Assembly: GCA_027946365.1 (NCBI GenBank) | Contig: JAPEUQ010000004.1 | Coordinates: forward strand, 2,108,001 to 2,172,000 | DNA length: 64,000 bases | Direction of reading: 5' to 3' | From: Kalmusia sp. IMI 367209 | Lineage: Eukaryota; Ascomycota; Dothideomycetes; Pleosporales; Didymosphaeriaceae | Part shown: positions 1 to 12,613 of the stretch, piece by piece | Layout of the letters: each line of letters starts with the position of its first letter | Position numbering within the stretch: the first letter of the stretch is position 1 | Program-made: the position numbers and the translations under genes | Notes under the pieces: generated by a model | The model's input: only the letters and a program-made list of their open reading frames with translations | The model's database searches: none | Told to the model about the DNA's origin: nothing

Positions 1-2971
1 TCGCGAGTCTCTTTCAGGAAGTCCCTAATATCATTGCTACTTTTACCTGCCTCCAAAGGATCCAGGCATTTCTTGAGGTAGAGTCTAGGCAAGACTTCCG
101 CATTCCTCTCGATATTGTTCAGTGTGGACAGCGGTTTTCACCTGAGCATGCAACGACAAGCAATTTCGAGAGGGCCGAAACGTTTGGGCCGAATGGTTCA
201 TCCCCCCCGGACGACCCCATAGCGAACAGCGAGCCAGTCCTGACAGTCACCAATGCATCTTTTGGCTGGAGGGCCGATGAAATGGTTCTCAAAGATATCA
301 ATATTGTTGTTCGTTTTGCACAGATAACCCTCGTTGTCGGTCCTACTGCTTGTGGAAAATCCACTCTCTGCAGGGCTGTCCTTGGAGACGTTCCACATGC
401 TACCGGTAAAGTCCAGCTTCATCCCTCTGTTTCATCCGTTTCATTCTGCGATCAAGTGCCTTTCCTGATCAGTGGAACCCTGAAGCAAAACATTGTACGA
501 CATCACCGCTTCAGCCAGAAGCGCTACGATGATGTTGTTTGGGCGGCAGCTTTGGACCACGATGTCGCATGTCTATCTCATGGCCATGACACGGACATCG
601 GAAGCAGCGGAACGACACTTAGCGGCGGTCAGAGAGCAAGAGTATCTCTGGCCAGAGCTCTCTACCATGAATCATCAATACTCGTTCTCGACGACGTGTT
701 CAGCAGCCTTGACAATAGCACCGCAAATGAAGTTCTCAATCGTTCACTTGGGCCTGGGGGCATAATTCGCAGCCGAGGATCAAGTGTTATTCTTGTTTCT
801 GACTTTCAACTCCCTTTGCCACTCGTTGATCATATTGTGGTTCTCGGAGCCGATGGGACAATACTCGAACAAGGATCCCAGGAGAACCTAAAGCACCATA
901 GGCGAACTGCTAAAGTCTCCGAAACAAAAGACACTGGACTCATCGCGAAATCGAATGATCAATTCCGCGGGACAAACATCTCACAGGTTCTTCCGTCTGG
1001 CATTGACGACACTATCACAGAAGCACTTGATGAACGTTCTCGACAACTAGGTGATTTCAAAGTATATAAGTATTATCTTAACAGCATGAACAAGGTATTG
1101 GTCATTGCAATGGTGGCAAGCTGCGTTACTATGGCTGCCGGACTACATCTTCCTCCCGTATGGATAGGATTTTGGGCGGCAGATTCGTTCAACAGATCCA
1201 ATACCTTCTATCTTGGGATTCTTGGACTTCTTAGTTCCCTCATGCTTGTTGGTATATTTGCAGGCGCTCTCATAACCAGCTGTTACATGACAAATGATGC
1301 AGGAACAATGTTGCACCATACTGCACTGTCAACAGTAATGCACGCGCCACTCGGATTCTTCACTGCGACGGATACGGGCACCATCATCAACTTGTTTTCC
1401 CAAGACACTACCATTATCGACAGCCAATTGACCATGTACCTGCTCAACTTCGTCTTTGGTATCACAGGTGTGTTGGGTTCTGGGTTCGTCGTTGCATTAG
1501 CATCACCATATCTGGCCGTTTCCTATCCATTCTTGATCATTATTGGATGGTCAATTCAAATGTTTTACCTGCGGACTTCAAGACAGCTACGTCTACTAGA
1601 TTTAGAGGCTAAGAGCCCCCTATAGTAAGTTACGTGTAGGTCGTGCTGAACCTTTACTAATAATTTCGTCTTAGCACCAATTTCCTCGATACTATGAAAG
1701 GTATCGCAACCATCCGAGCTTTTGGATGGGTCAAGGACGAGGTAGTCAATAATCGCTCTCTACTCGATACTTCACAGCGCCCTGCGTATCTCTTAGCCAT
1801 GATTCAACAGTGCTTGATCCTAGTTTTGAATCTTGTAGTAGCTATACTAGCGACAACGTTAACCAGCCTGGCTACACAACTGCATACCAAAACCGGATTC
1901 ACGGGCGCGTCTCTAGTCTCTTTGTTGCAATTTGGACAAATGGCTTCAAACCTAATGTATTCTTATACGGCTCTTGAGACATCAATTGGTGCTGTTAGTC
2001 GTCTCAAAACGTTCAATGACAAGGTAATACCGGAGGACCGGGAGGGTGAGGACATAATTCCACCAATAAGTTGGCCACATCAGGGTGCTATTGAGCTTCG
2101 TGATGTCTCAGCTACGTACAAGTAATATAAACGCAAATGATCCCTACTACTTATCCAGACCGCTAATAACGATCAGGATGCGGCCTGATCGCAGTGCAGA
2201 GAAAAGCGCTTTAGCTCTCAGGCAAGTCACACTACAGGTTCAATCTGGGGAGAAAGTAGCGATATGCGGTCGTACGGGAAGGTAAATTGACACGAATACA
2301 AGCTATTATCGACTCTAACACGAGCGTTCAGTGGCAAATCCTCGCTCATTATGCTTTTACTGCGCTTACTCACCTCCCCACCCTCGTCAATCGGCACTTG
2401 CACCATCGATAACATCAACATTTTCTCGCTAAAGCGCTCAATCCTCCGCTCTCGCATCATCGCTATACCCCAAGATTGTGTCTTCCTCCCCAACGGTAGT
2501 TCTATCAAGTCTAACATCGATCCTACGGATGGCGCCACTGATGTTGAGTGCCTCTCAATCTTGGAAATGGTTCAACTTACCGGCTTTGTCAACTCCAAAG
2601 GAGGTCTGCATTCGCCAATGATTGGCGATGAGTTGAGTGCAGGCCAGCAACAGCTATTTAGCCTTGGACGCGCGATATACCGCCGCCGAGCGCGTGCGCA
2701 GGCGTCTACTCACGAGGGTGGGCTGCTGTTGCTCGACGAGATTAGTAGCGCAGTAGATCGTGAAACTGAGGTCATGATGCTTGATATCATCAAAAGGGAA
2801 TTTGCAGGCTATACCATCGTTGTGGTCGCGCATAGGCTACAGATGCTGCTTAACTTTGCAGATAAGATTGTCGTAATGGACCAAGGAAGTGTGGTTGAGA
2901 TTGGTACGCCCCAAGACTTATTGGCAGAGCCTAACAGCAATTTTGGTAGACTCTATTCTTTAGGCTCTTAG
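1..2971 (+). CDS. ABCC-type (MRP-like) ABC transporter, 5' partial
   Basis: The gene enters from the left edge, open from base 3. Exons 3-1624, 1675-2121, 2159-2281 and 2332-2971 join in phase. The visible part starts at the end of membrane domain 1, then nucleotide-binding domain 1 (Walker A GPTACGKST, signature LSGGQ, Walker B ILVLDD), membrane domain 2 with several hydrophobic spans, and nucleotide-binding domain 2. The second Walker A, GRTGSGKSS, is split by the third intron; it is followed by signature LSAGQ, Walker B LLLLDE and the H-loop VVAHRL. This TMD-NBD-TMD-NBD order is the full-length ABCC family, which exports conjugates, drugs or metabolites with ATP at the plasma or vacuolar membrane. 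Substrate cannot be told. Both ATP sites keep the Walker and signature residues, so the protein looks functional. Intron 2 is only 37 nt. Family call is firm; individual splice sites are inferred. Confidence 0.93.
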
Positions 2972-3373
2972 GATTGATATTTGACATCATGAAAATGTCG
3001 GCCTGGCCAATACATAAGCAAAAGCTATCGCTGGGCAGATTGAGATGTACTTTATAAATGTCCATGCAATGTATGATAGAGCGATCAAGATATATGAAAC
3101 AGGTTGTGGATGAGTCATTCAGGCCATTTTGATGACGTTGATGCCTCATTCATCGAGCCTGGTGGCGATTTAATGATGTCGATTCTAAGTTTGATCTGTC
3201 TAATTCAACCAACTGTTTGGACGAACAGGCATGCAGAATTACGTTGCAAGATCTGATAAAGTTCCAGTATCGGTGTAGTGATGTATGAGGTACTACGATA
3301 TTTCATAGACAAGATTCAAGATAGAAACCTTCAAATAATTCTCATGACCCCTCTCCACTTCCTCGCAACTCGC
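2972..3373. other. Convergent intergenic region
   Basis: This holds the 3' sides of the ABC transporter and the cutinase. Only short chance ORFs and AT-rich 3'-UTR-like sequence are visible; no gene is called. Confidence 0.6.
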
Positions 3374-4073
3374 TTAGACCTTCGAAGCAACAAAAGCCCC
3401 CGCTGTCCCAACATCATTCTGATAGTTCAAGTGATCCGGCGTAATGCTGACCAGCCCCTTACAGATATCATCATTAGTATGGCAAATCGTCAGCACCTTT
3501 GAACTCGTCACCGAACCGAAGGATTGGCCTTTCTTTGGGTCGCCAAAGACGACAACAGCGGCAACGCGTGCAGCGACCGTGGAGCTGGTTTTCTGTAGCG
3601 CGTTGTGGACTAGTTGTGCTCCCTGCGAATAGCCCGATACAACGATCTTGGTTGAAGTGCACTTTGAAGCTGCCTGTATAGTGTTGTATTAGCATTTATT
3701 CGGCATTGTATTAGAAGGCTTTTCTTACGGTTGAAATCAAGTTCATCAACGTAGTTGTTCCCGCGGCGTCACCGCCCGCCAGGAACCCAGCTACATTCGC
3801 CGGGTAAGTAACACCCTGGATGGCAAGCTGAGTCGTGCCTCCAAGGCGAGAAGCAAGGTTGTTGAAGAAGAGAGGGCCAACGGCGGCAGAATCGCCGACA
3901 TTACCAGCTTGAGAAGTTCCGCGGGCGTAAATCACAGTTACAGGACGGCAAGCTGTGCCATCTGTGAGTTGGTTGTATGTGCTCCCAGAGTATTGGCGCT
4001 TGACCAGGGAGAGTGGGTTCGGGAGCGCGGTGGTCGTAGCCACGAGGGCAACGAGGGAGAGGGTGAGCTTCAT
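3374..4073 (-). CDS. Secreted cutinase (carbohydrate esterase family 5)
   Basis: Exons 4073-3729 and 3673-3374, separated by a 55-nt intron (GTAAGA...CAG), give 214 aa, the usual cutinase size. The N terminus MKLTLSLVALVATTTA is a signal peptide, followed by a KR site at about residues 25-26 that could release a short propeptide. The cutinase serine box GYSQG puts the nucleophile at Ser131. The other triad residues are Asp184 (NDDICKG) and His196 (DHLNY). Four cysteines fit the two conserved disulfides. The enzyme hydrolyses ester bonds of plant cutin or other polyesters outside the cell. A TATA-like TATAAA lies on the minus strand about 113 bases upstream of the ATG. It converges on the ABC transporter. 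Strong family call; substrate preference unknown. Confidence 0.95.
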
Positions 4074-4185
4074 GTTTGATCAACGGGGCATGTACGGATG
4101 AATATAGTGAAGATATTGAGATGCAGAGAATGAGCGAGCGTGTTTTGAAATCGTAAGAAGGTAGCAATGCGGCACAATCCCGAGG

Positions 4186-4191
4186 TTTATA
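4186..4191 (-). promoter_or_regulatory. TATA-like element of the cutinase gene
   Basis: The minus strand reads TATAAA about 113 bases upstream of the cutinase start codon, a normal distance for a fungal TATA box plus leader. Inferred from position only. Confidence 0.4.
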
Positions 4192-5601
4192 TCTTCCCTT
4201 TCACGGTCCCTGAAGTCTGCTATGCCTTTCTTCTGACCGCATAATCTGTTCATCCTCCTGCCCCGCGAAGCCAACAATTCCGATGTTGCAGCATCGCGAC
4301 TTTGAGAACACCTCCCAAACGGGTAATAATGGCGATGAGAGATGAAGACTAAGGAGCCAAGAGGGATGTGGCTTAAGGTGTTGTCGTAGATAGAAAGCAA
4401 AGACCACTAGCATCACAGCTCGGCACATAAGATATCTTCCTGAAGTGTGTGTCGGCTGCCTAAAGCGTAGTTTGGAGCGAAGACCTTCCATGTAGGGTTA
4501 GCTTGGTCCGTGCCGAGGTGTTGCATGCCTAGACGATGCAAATCCTCCATATGTTTGCGGCCGACTGTGACACCGAAGTACTTTCAAAATCAAGTAAACA
4601 TTTTGGAAAAAAAGAGAGCCCAAGCCTCTGTGTCATTGAATATCCGGGTATATGCGCCATACAGTTGTAATAACATGATATCTGCATGTGTTGCGAATTC
4701 GAATACTTTGAGAGGTAATAAGGCGGGCGGCAAAATGAAGAGAATTTCAACAATTATTCTTTTCATATTTTAAAAACTCGCAATACTGAAAGGATGGTAG
4801 TGGATTTTTAGAGCGAAGACACAGGGGCAGCAATGTCTATGGAGTTATCTCAAGCCGCACCCAGCCGGGAATAGCTTCTATGTGTCAATTACCCACCCGG
4901 AGCGAGCGTATACAAGGAGCTTCCTGAAACTAATCACATCGATACAAAAGCTACTATCTAGCCCATTTTGTGCGCTCGGTATCCGCAATCAATCCTCATC
5001 CTAGAGAGGCCCTCTCGCTGTTCTTTACCTGCAATATTAGGGTGCCACGCAACATATAGCGAGTTGGTCAAACGAGACGGCCGAAATATGCGGCCATCAA
5101 GCCAAGGGACCCACAATGCTGCAGGGCCCAACCTAAAGTACTACCTGTGGAACGGATGTTCAAAGTGCTGCCTATCTAGGTTCTAGCTGATGCCATGAAT
5201 TCCAGTGCCATCAGAACTAGCGAGAATATGCCTGTGTTAACATTTGAAACAATAACGTATTTCAAGTGGGCGATGGAGAGCGGATGCCCTCGACGTAGCT
5301 CCCATCGCTCTGGATGACGCTAAGATGGTGAAGCAACAGCGCCGGGGTAGGGGAAAATTTGTTACAGTGCATAAAGGACAACATGCAGAGCTACTTCCTA
5401 AGAGCTGGGTCACGGATGCCTATTCCCTGGAGCGGAAGTACATTGATACGAAGTTGACTCCAACATAGAGCGTAGACAGCGTTGATGCTGCAAAAGCTAA
5501 GTTGAATTTTTATAAGATTAAGGATCTTAGAGAAAGCATTGCGGGAAAATCTTCAAGACCAAAGATTCAGCAATCCAGCTCAAAAAACCATCCGTACATA
5601 A
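4192..5601. other. Intergenic region upstream of the cutinase
   Basis: About 1.4 kb with the distal cutinase promoter and the 3' flank of the DUF2237 gene. Only short ORFs without recognisable domains or convincing splice structure; no RNA gene or repeat seen. Confidence 0.5.
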
Positions 5602-6127
5602 CTACGCCCTCGGTTCCTTTCCTCCAATCTCTCCACTCTCCCTCACTGCGCCACCAACCTGATCTTTTGGCCAAACAACTCCAGAGTCATTATCTTGTTC
5701 TGCTTTCCACTTCTTCAGCGTGTCCAACCCCAAGCTCTGCAGCGCCGCTTCGTGCGTAGCCTCCAACTTCACGCGCGGCACATCCTGTATCCCCGCATCT
5801 ACTGCTTGTTTCCATATCCTGGCCTCTATGCAGTACCGCGAGCCAGGTTCGACGCCCGAGGAGCGCAGGTCGAAGCCGTTCTTTGAAGAGAAGTCGAGGA
5901 AGGCAGCGGTGAGGGTTGCGGCAATAGGAGAGCGCTCGGTACAGAACCCTGACTTTACTGAGGCGGGGAGATTCGAGGCACTGGATTTCGTGGAGGAGAG
6001 TTGTGTTAGGGGCTTTTCGAAGACTAGGAGAATTGGGATTCAGTATTGATGATGGAACGAAATGTCACGGGGACTAACCGTTCTTCTGCTTCACGTCCAC
6101 CGCATTCTGCTCATGCTTACTCGACAT
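5602..6127 (-). CDS. DUF2237 family protein
   Basis: Exon 1 (6127-6079) encodes only 16 residues, MSSKHEQNAVDVKQKN. A 55-nt intron (GTTAGT...TAG) follows, then exon 2 (6023-5602), giving 156 aa in phase. The family signature is in the second half: FLDFSSKNGFDLRS, then EPGSRYCIEARIWKQA, then VPRVKLEATHEAAL and a C-terminal LKKW-type segment. This matches the order of conserved blocks in DUF2237 proteins of bacteria, plants and fungi. The usual 'WCLC' cysteine pair near the centre is reduced to one Cys (RYCIE). No signal peptide or membrane span; probably cytosolic. The biochemical role of the family is not known to me. Assignment rests on remembered family motifs. Confidence 0.8.
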
Positions 6128-7237
6128 CTTGTCCTTGTTCAATCCTTATAGTGTTATCCTAGTCCCCTTTTCCGCTCGTTGTTCCGGGTCGAAGGCTCTG
6201 AATGGTTTCGGAAAGCTGTTTGCGTGCGGTGCTCGTGGTCGCGACGGAATAGAATGAGACGACAGAGAGTAGCAAAATTCAGTCGAGGAAGGACACATAC
6301 TGGAAAGCTCGCTAATTCAAAGTAGCTCACTAACGCTTAACCCCAATGATCAATGTAGTGAACATAACAGCGGTCCTGACGTCAAGAGCAGGAACCGTCC
6401 ACGCTTCGAACGCCTGTCCTCTCTTACAACTCTGCCACCTGTTTCCTGTCCATAATACGCCTCAGGATCACAATTACGGCTCTCGTACAGGGTTATCTGC
6501 TTTGCGCTACGGATTGATGCGACTGAAGTCGGTGTGTGCATTCATCTTGACGGAGTCCCATCGGGACCGATCAAGGTTAGCTTCATACCCAAAGCAGCAA
6601 GCGCTGTCTCCCGCCCGATCTCATCTCACTTTGCGTCATCCCGTCTGCCCTACCCATTCTATTGCCTCAATTTCATATCCACTCCCCATGCAGGCCCGTC
6701 CAATATCTTGTGAAGTGGCTAGCCCTAGTAGAAAGTCTAAGCTCACATTACCAACGCTGCCTCTTCATTCCTCGTCATCGGCGTTTTCGCGGCCGACTCA
6801 CCGACATAAATGAATCATCGAGATACATGAAGCGTAACACGACTCGTGACACCTTTCGGGCCCGATGCACGATGCACAGCCTTGATCTGGAGTCGGGCCA
6901 GAGCGAAAGTGTTTCCTTGCCGAATAAGTTAAAATCTGATCATGATCACAACCACGGTAAGCGAACGGAAACGGAGTCTGCCATGAGCTATAAGTGGAGA
7001 ATTGCATAACGTGTAGGTAGCAATGAGTTGCGAAACGCAGCTAGAGGCAATCGAAGACGTGATACACAGGCATGGATAATGGACATCATATCGTCAATTC
7101 AATCACTATGTCAGAATTAAGACAATATCAAGCTATGTTATACCCGCTGAGCTCCACGCTGAAAGTGAACCTGTATAGATACAGTCCTATGCATCGCTTC
7201 TCTATTCTATCCATCTGCAACATCTTATTCAAGCCCC
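6128..7237. other. Intergenic region between DUF2237 gene and DOA1
   Basis: About 1.1 kb. It holds the promoter of the DUF2237 gene and the 3' flank of the DOA1 homologue. Scattered ORFs of 60-155 codons show no domain and no supporting splice logic. Confidence 0.5.
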
Positions 7238-9663
7238 TTACCCTTGCAACTTCTCCCGAATTTCCGACACCACGTTCTTCACTCGAGGCTCCTTCGCCTT
7301 GTTCTCCGCGACAGAGACAGCAGATCCAAGCTGTAGGATGTCCCTACCGGCCTCGCAAAAGTCACTTCCCAAGCTCAAGAGAGTGCCGGTGGCGACTAAA
7401 GCACGGTATATAGCTTCAGAATCAGTCGTGCTGTTGAGAATTTTGCTCAGGTCGTCCAGCAGCGAAAGCACTCGATCGGCATTATTATCGCCTGTTAGGA
7501 GGACGGAGTAATTGATATAGAGCGTAGTGACAGCAATGATAAGGTTTCGGTTGGGCGAAGTTAGGAAGGGTGAGACAAATTCGTGGATTTGATCAAACTC
7601 TTCGCCCGCAATTGCTCTGCCTATATCCGTCTTGAATAAATTGCTTAATGAGCGGACGGCCATCATGGTATTATTTAGCGGGGAGGAAGGTGCAAAGACA
7701 CCCGACGTAGCGAGTCGTTGAAGTACATTTTGCTCCACGGAAAGATAGGCAACCGGATTCTCAGCGGCAAACAGAAGCCGCAGTAAGTCGAGCCCCGGCA
7801 GCCGTTTGTCCTGGGGCCACTCCGTCGCTGCTTTGATGATAAGATCCACTGCGGAATTGTCGACGTCTTTCACGCTGCCCTTTTCCATCAACGATACGGC
7901 GGTACTTAGTTGGTCAATGTCTGACGGATTAAACGATAAACCCTTGCTGCCATCGTTGACCAATGTCTGATTGAATTCTTGTAACTTTTTCAAGATCGGT
8001 TTATGGTTGGCAGTCAAAATATCGAGATAGTCTTTTTGGGGCAATATCTTTGGTTTTGGTGCAGGAGGTGGTGGTCCTGCTTGAGATGTCGCATCACCGG
8101 GGCGATATCGCGATTCTGTGCCCCACGGGTCCGCGCCTTGTGAATTTGATTGGCCAAGCGTGTGGCCTTGCGTGTTTTGCACGATGAAATTCGTGACTTG
8201 ATCTAGATAAGTAAGAGGCAACTTGTTGTCCTCACAAAACTTCCGGGCAACCTCATACGGATTTTGCGATACATTGTAAGGCAGCTTTAGCGGAGGTTTC
8301 CCCTCTTCGATATCAACATCAAAAACGTAGTCATATTCTTTGCCGTTGTGCGAAATCTTTCGCCCATCACTGCCAGCCTGGTCAACAACGGTGCCCACGC
8401 TGACCCACTGATTGGCGGCCATAGACCATTGATATGCAGTGATGTTGCCGTTGGATTCGAGGATCATTTGCACCTGTCCTTCCTTCGTGCCAGACTTTTG
8501 AGTTAGAAATTCCGGACCAGGCAGCTTCTCCTTGTTGATGCTACCGACTGACTGCTGAGGTATAGACGACGACTTGACATCATCGTTGAACTGGTCGATG
8601 GCGGCAGCATCGGCATAACGTTCCGATTCGCGAGTGAAGATACGGACGATGCGGTCACTCGCTCCGGTGACAATGTCGCCATTCTCCGCACAGACAGCAA
8701 CCGTCCACACGGAGATGGCCGGATGGGTAATGGTTTGTATGCATTCCTGATTGTCCCATATTCGCACGGTACGGTCCTCTCCAGAGCTGACAAGCCGCCC
8801 GTCCGGTAGAGCGGCCAATGAGTATATAAAATTTTCGTGACCGTGCAACTCCTTCACTTGGCGGCCATCCAAGGTCCATAACCGGACGACAGCATCGTTG
8901 CCCGCTGAAGCAAAGTGAGCTCCAGAAGGGTGATTTTGTGGTAGCCTGCACAGGGCACGGACGACGTCGCCAGTCTTTATCGATCGAACGAGCTTGCCCG
9001 TGGGTTGGAATATGCGAATCTGCTGATCGGCGCAACCTGGATCACACGGTCAGCTGAGCCGAAGCTGGGGAGGTGTGGAGAAACGAAGAAAATGAATTAC
9101 CCGTTATGATAGTAGCGGAATCATAGGCAAGCACGGCCCACACCGAGGCTTCATGGCCCTGCAGAACGGTAGAGTCTCCCCACTTGCCTACCTGCCACAG
9201 GCGCGCATCCGTGTCCCAGCTTCCGCTGACAATCAATTTCCCATCCTGGCTAACATCGAGTGCACATACATTGGAGGCGTGGCCCAGCAGCAGGGCTTCT
9301 GCGTTGTCGTCGAGGGCTTTGCTGGGCTGCCGTACGTCGATGATCTGGTCCTTTCCGCTAGACACGATGAGGCCCTCGGGAAACTCGGCCGTGGGCGGTA
9401 CGATGGCCAGCGAGTTGATGAACTCCTTGCCCTGAACCTTTATAGTGCTGTCGAAGCTCAGTGGCTTCTCTGACTGGAGCTTCCACAACCGCACGCTGAA
9501 GTCCCTCGATGCGGACACGACCGTGGTGGGGTGGGGGAAGACGACGCTGCGAACCTACGGTCTGTCAGCTTCATCATATTGACACGAAGAAGCCCCAGAA
9601 CCATGTACAACTTACGTCGGCTTCGTGGCCTCGCAGAGCAGCGGACAACTTGTAGTCGCCCAT
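7238..9663 (-). CDS. doa1: Doa1/Ufd3 (PLAA) homologue: WD40-PFU-PUL ubiquitin-binding Cdc48 cofactor
   Basis: Exons 9663-9616, 9554-9101 and 9036-7238 (introns 61 and 64 nt) give 766 aa, the normal size for Doa1/PLAA. Residues 1-290 form a WD40 propeller, with repeat signatures such as SASRDFSVRLW, SGSWDTDARLW, SAGNDAVVRLW and SSGEDRTVRIW. Residues about 350-455 are the PFU domain, which binds ubiquitin. Residues about 497-766 are the armadillo-like PUL domain, which binds the C-terminal tail of Cdc48/p97. The protein helps Cdc48 sort ubiquitylated substrates, maintains free ubiquitin and acts in mitochondrial and ribosome quality control; this is established for yeast and human homologues. 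The ATG is fixed by MGDYKLSAALRGHEADV leading into the first blade. Phase is consistent across all three exons. A large upstream region separates it from the divergent BTB gene. Confidence 0.96.
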
Positions 9664-11267
9664 GGTTGCGCGGGGCTAATGGGTGGTTGAGGTGGGGGTA
9701 AGAGCGAGGGCGGACGCAGGGGGCAGCGCTAGCAGGGCGAAGAGTAGAGACGCGAGGGCATGGGCGGGCTGGACAGTAGCCTCGTGGGAAGGCGCAGTTG
9801 CGGTGAGCGAAAATGGCGGAATGGCGAAATGCCACTGGTGTGTTTGCTATGAGTTCCTGTGAGGCTCTTCGGCTGCGTCACCGCTGCGGGCCCGAACTTC
9901 TCGGCAATATCCCCCGGTCGCTCTCGCCTATTTGCTAAGCGTGCCTGCCCGCCGACTCTTCCAGACCTCAACACCACGTCTCGACCGCCGCCCTGCCTAC
10001 GCTTCGCATATTCATGCAACTCTAGATTGGTCCCTTACATTTCTTCGTCCGTACTTTTTCGTCTTTCGCGTTCCATTCTGCTTTTGGTGCGACTATCGAC
10101 ATTTCGCTGTCACCATTTGCCGGCCTCTTGCCTCGCCAAAGGCGAGCCATGTCCCATCTGCAGGGCCGTGGCTAAAGCCTCAGCCCGCCTCTCGCGTGCC
10201 AGCTGAGCTTGCAATGCCACCTATTATCACCCTGAAGCTGCCTTGTGCATAATCGCTTCCAGAAACTCTAACGTATCGGCGAATTTGAGCCTTCGCTTTC
10301 CGTAACAAGCAAACGGCCAGCGCAGAATCTAGAGTAACACTCCAATTTGCAGCGAGCTCCGCAGTGCCACCATTGATTTCTTTCATTCTTGTGATCGATG
10401 CGAGCTGTAAGGGCACACGTCAGCCTTAATACAGTCGGCAACATGATGTTGGTTGCTGTTAGCCTGACGTCTGCGCCAGATATCTTCGCATGAACATCAT
10501 TGCAATGCGCGGATACTGCAATCTACTCGCTAAATGATCATAGGACGAATGATGCATCACAACTGCCCTGAACATGTCTGCTCCAGCTGTCCAAAACTTT
10601 GGTAGACACCAAGAAGCACACCACCTGGACGTGCCAGTTAGGTAGTCCATAGAAGCCACGCTTGTCCCGCTTCAGTTGCCCTTACACTGCGCCCATTCCA
10701 CGACCTAATCATCGCAGCGCGCAAGCTGCGCGTCGGCTTGGCGTATGGGCTTGTGGCGGCGTAGACCGTGTGACTAGGAAATTGGTCTAGATTCTTCACC
10801 TATGCAGTCGTTGCGTTCCCTACGATTGCCCCTTTCAGCCTACAAAAAAGGGTGTTGCCCCGCCTGGTTCAATGGTGCCCCGCCTCTGGTTTCATTCAAA
10901 CATCCCTTGTACATCGTACCGTATTGTATAACGTCCAGGCGTACCGCGGATAATACCGACTATAGACCCCGCTTAGTACCCAAGGTTCGGTCCCCGTTTG
11001 TCGGTGACTACGAACGCCCGTCGGCTGCACGCCTGTACCGTTTCAGCCTCAGAGCTATCGCCACCCACTCATCGGCCGACAACTACCTGACTCTACGTAA
11101 CGCTACTCAGCGCCTTCTTGATAAACACTGCATTACGCACCCGCTCCAATCTGTAGATCAGGGTCGTCCCAGGAAAAAAATCAAGTCGTCTTTAAATACC
11201 TTCTCCGGCCCAGAGACCGATACCTTTGACCACGCTACGACTTCCTGTTTCAAAGGATTCAAGTACA
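9664..11267. other. Divergent promoter region DOA1 / BTB gene
   Basis: 1.6 kb between two divergent genes. It is pyrimidine-rich near the DOA1 start. Several overlapping ORFs (for example 9859-10206 and 10802-11287, plus strand) look like chance frames: no domain, biased Pro/Ser/Arg composition. No RNA gene seen. Confidence 0.5.
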
Positions 11268-12613
11268 ATGGAAACACCCACCGTTGAACTTATGTCAGGA
11301 CTGGCATCGTATGTTTGACCTTTCCATATCTGACTTTGCTAAGTTATCCCAGAATGTTTGAATCCGGAAAGTACTCAGATCTAACTATTGTCTGCGGCGC
11401 CAAAAGATATCCTGTCCATCGGGCCATACTCGCATCACGATCGTCTTTCTTTGAAGGGGCTTGCAGCAACCCCTTTCAAGAATCAGAAACTGGGGTTGTT
11501 GACCTCACAGAAGATGATCCAGAAGCGGTAGAACACATGGTACACTGTAAGCACTGTCGCCTTCCCTGCCTAAGCACCCCGCTAACAGACCCTGTTTCAG
11601 ATTTCTATCATCTCGATTACCTTAACCAGCCGCTATTACGCCGCCCCTCACAGCGATCTGCTCGGGCTACGTCGCCGCGTGCCTCCCGTTTCCCGACGCG
11701 CCGGTCACCTCAAAAATTGAACTTAGCTCTCGTTGAGGATCCGCTTCTCGCCATGCTGTCTGCAGCAACCCCAGCGACGCCATTGACTCCTTCAGTAGAG
11801 CGACCAGATGATCAGGACGCTCTCAATGTACCGGCAAAACTTCCTGACACGCCTATGGCCGATCAGTTTACGGAGGACCCGTTCGACTATGCTTTCGCAG
11901 AGCCAGACGCTGGCTCTGAAAAACCACATCTCGTCACACACGCCAAGGTCTACGCAATTGCTGAGAAGTAAGTCACTTTGCCGCATTACGCACCCCTGCC
12001 CCGCACTATCTTCAAGTTTTTTGGGAACTTGCCGTACTTTTCTGCACCCACGTTGCGCCAGACGGCAAAGGCAGACCGCCGACCCCGCGATTTGCGCAGG
12101 GATGCCAATTAGAGATCGCTGGCGTGTCAGATCCGCCAAGCCGTCATCCCTGCTTTCCCAATCTCGACTTACCAAACTTTTGGCTTTCGGCCTTCATTAC
12201 CCAATCAGCATAACATCTTTCTTCTTTGTCTTGCAGAATTGTGAAACACTCGTCGCCGACGCGCAACATGTGCCAATTCGGCAGTTCAACAGGCCGGCAT
12301 CTAGGCCGTTGTCTGAAGCACATAGCTAACCAAGTCCAGATATGGCATTGTCGGCCTCAAGTCCCTCGCCCGCAAGAAGTTTGCCAACCAGATCGAGTTC
12401 CATCTTGGTAGCGAAGAGTTGCCAGAAGCTTTCCAAGAGGCGTACGAGTCGACAGTAGATACCGACCGAGGACTTAGGGACGTCATTATCCAGGCGTTCC
12501 GCTCACACCCAGATCTATCATCTCGCAAGGATGTAGAACTGGCAGTCAGAGAAACGCCAGGTCTCGCATTCGAACTTTTCAGAATGGCCAGTGGTTTGCC
12601 GGTCACCTCCTAA
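11268..12613 (+). CDS. BTB/POZ domain protein
   Basis: Exons 11268-11308, 11353-11546, 11601-11967 and 12340-12613 join in phase to 291 aa. The fungal BTB pattern is clear. SGLASMFESGKYSDLTI is followed by VHRAILASRSSFF, VDLTEDDPEAVEHMVHYFYHLDY, KVYAIAEKYGIVGLKSLARKKF, and the C-terminal STVDTDRGLRDVIIQAF block common to these fungal proteins. BTB domains dimerise and often bind Cullin-3; no second domain such as Kelch or MATH is visible, so partners are unknown. Exon 3 carries a fungal-type low-complexity insert (about residues 90-190). Introns 1 and 2 are 44 and 54 nt, but intron 3 is 372 nt, unusually long here; its ends are fixed by the conserved AIAEK/YGIVGLKSL join. Function beyond protein-protein interaction is not inferred. 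Confidence 0.9.

Noticed and set aside
10802..11287. Plus-strand ORF of 161 codons upstream of the BTB gene
   Set aside because: Overlaps the BTB start in another frame; looks like promoter and leader DNA.
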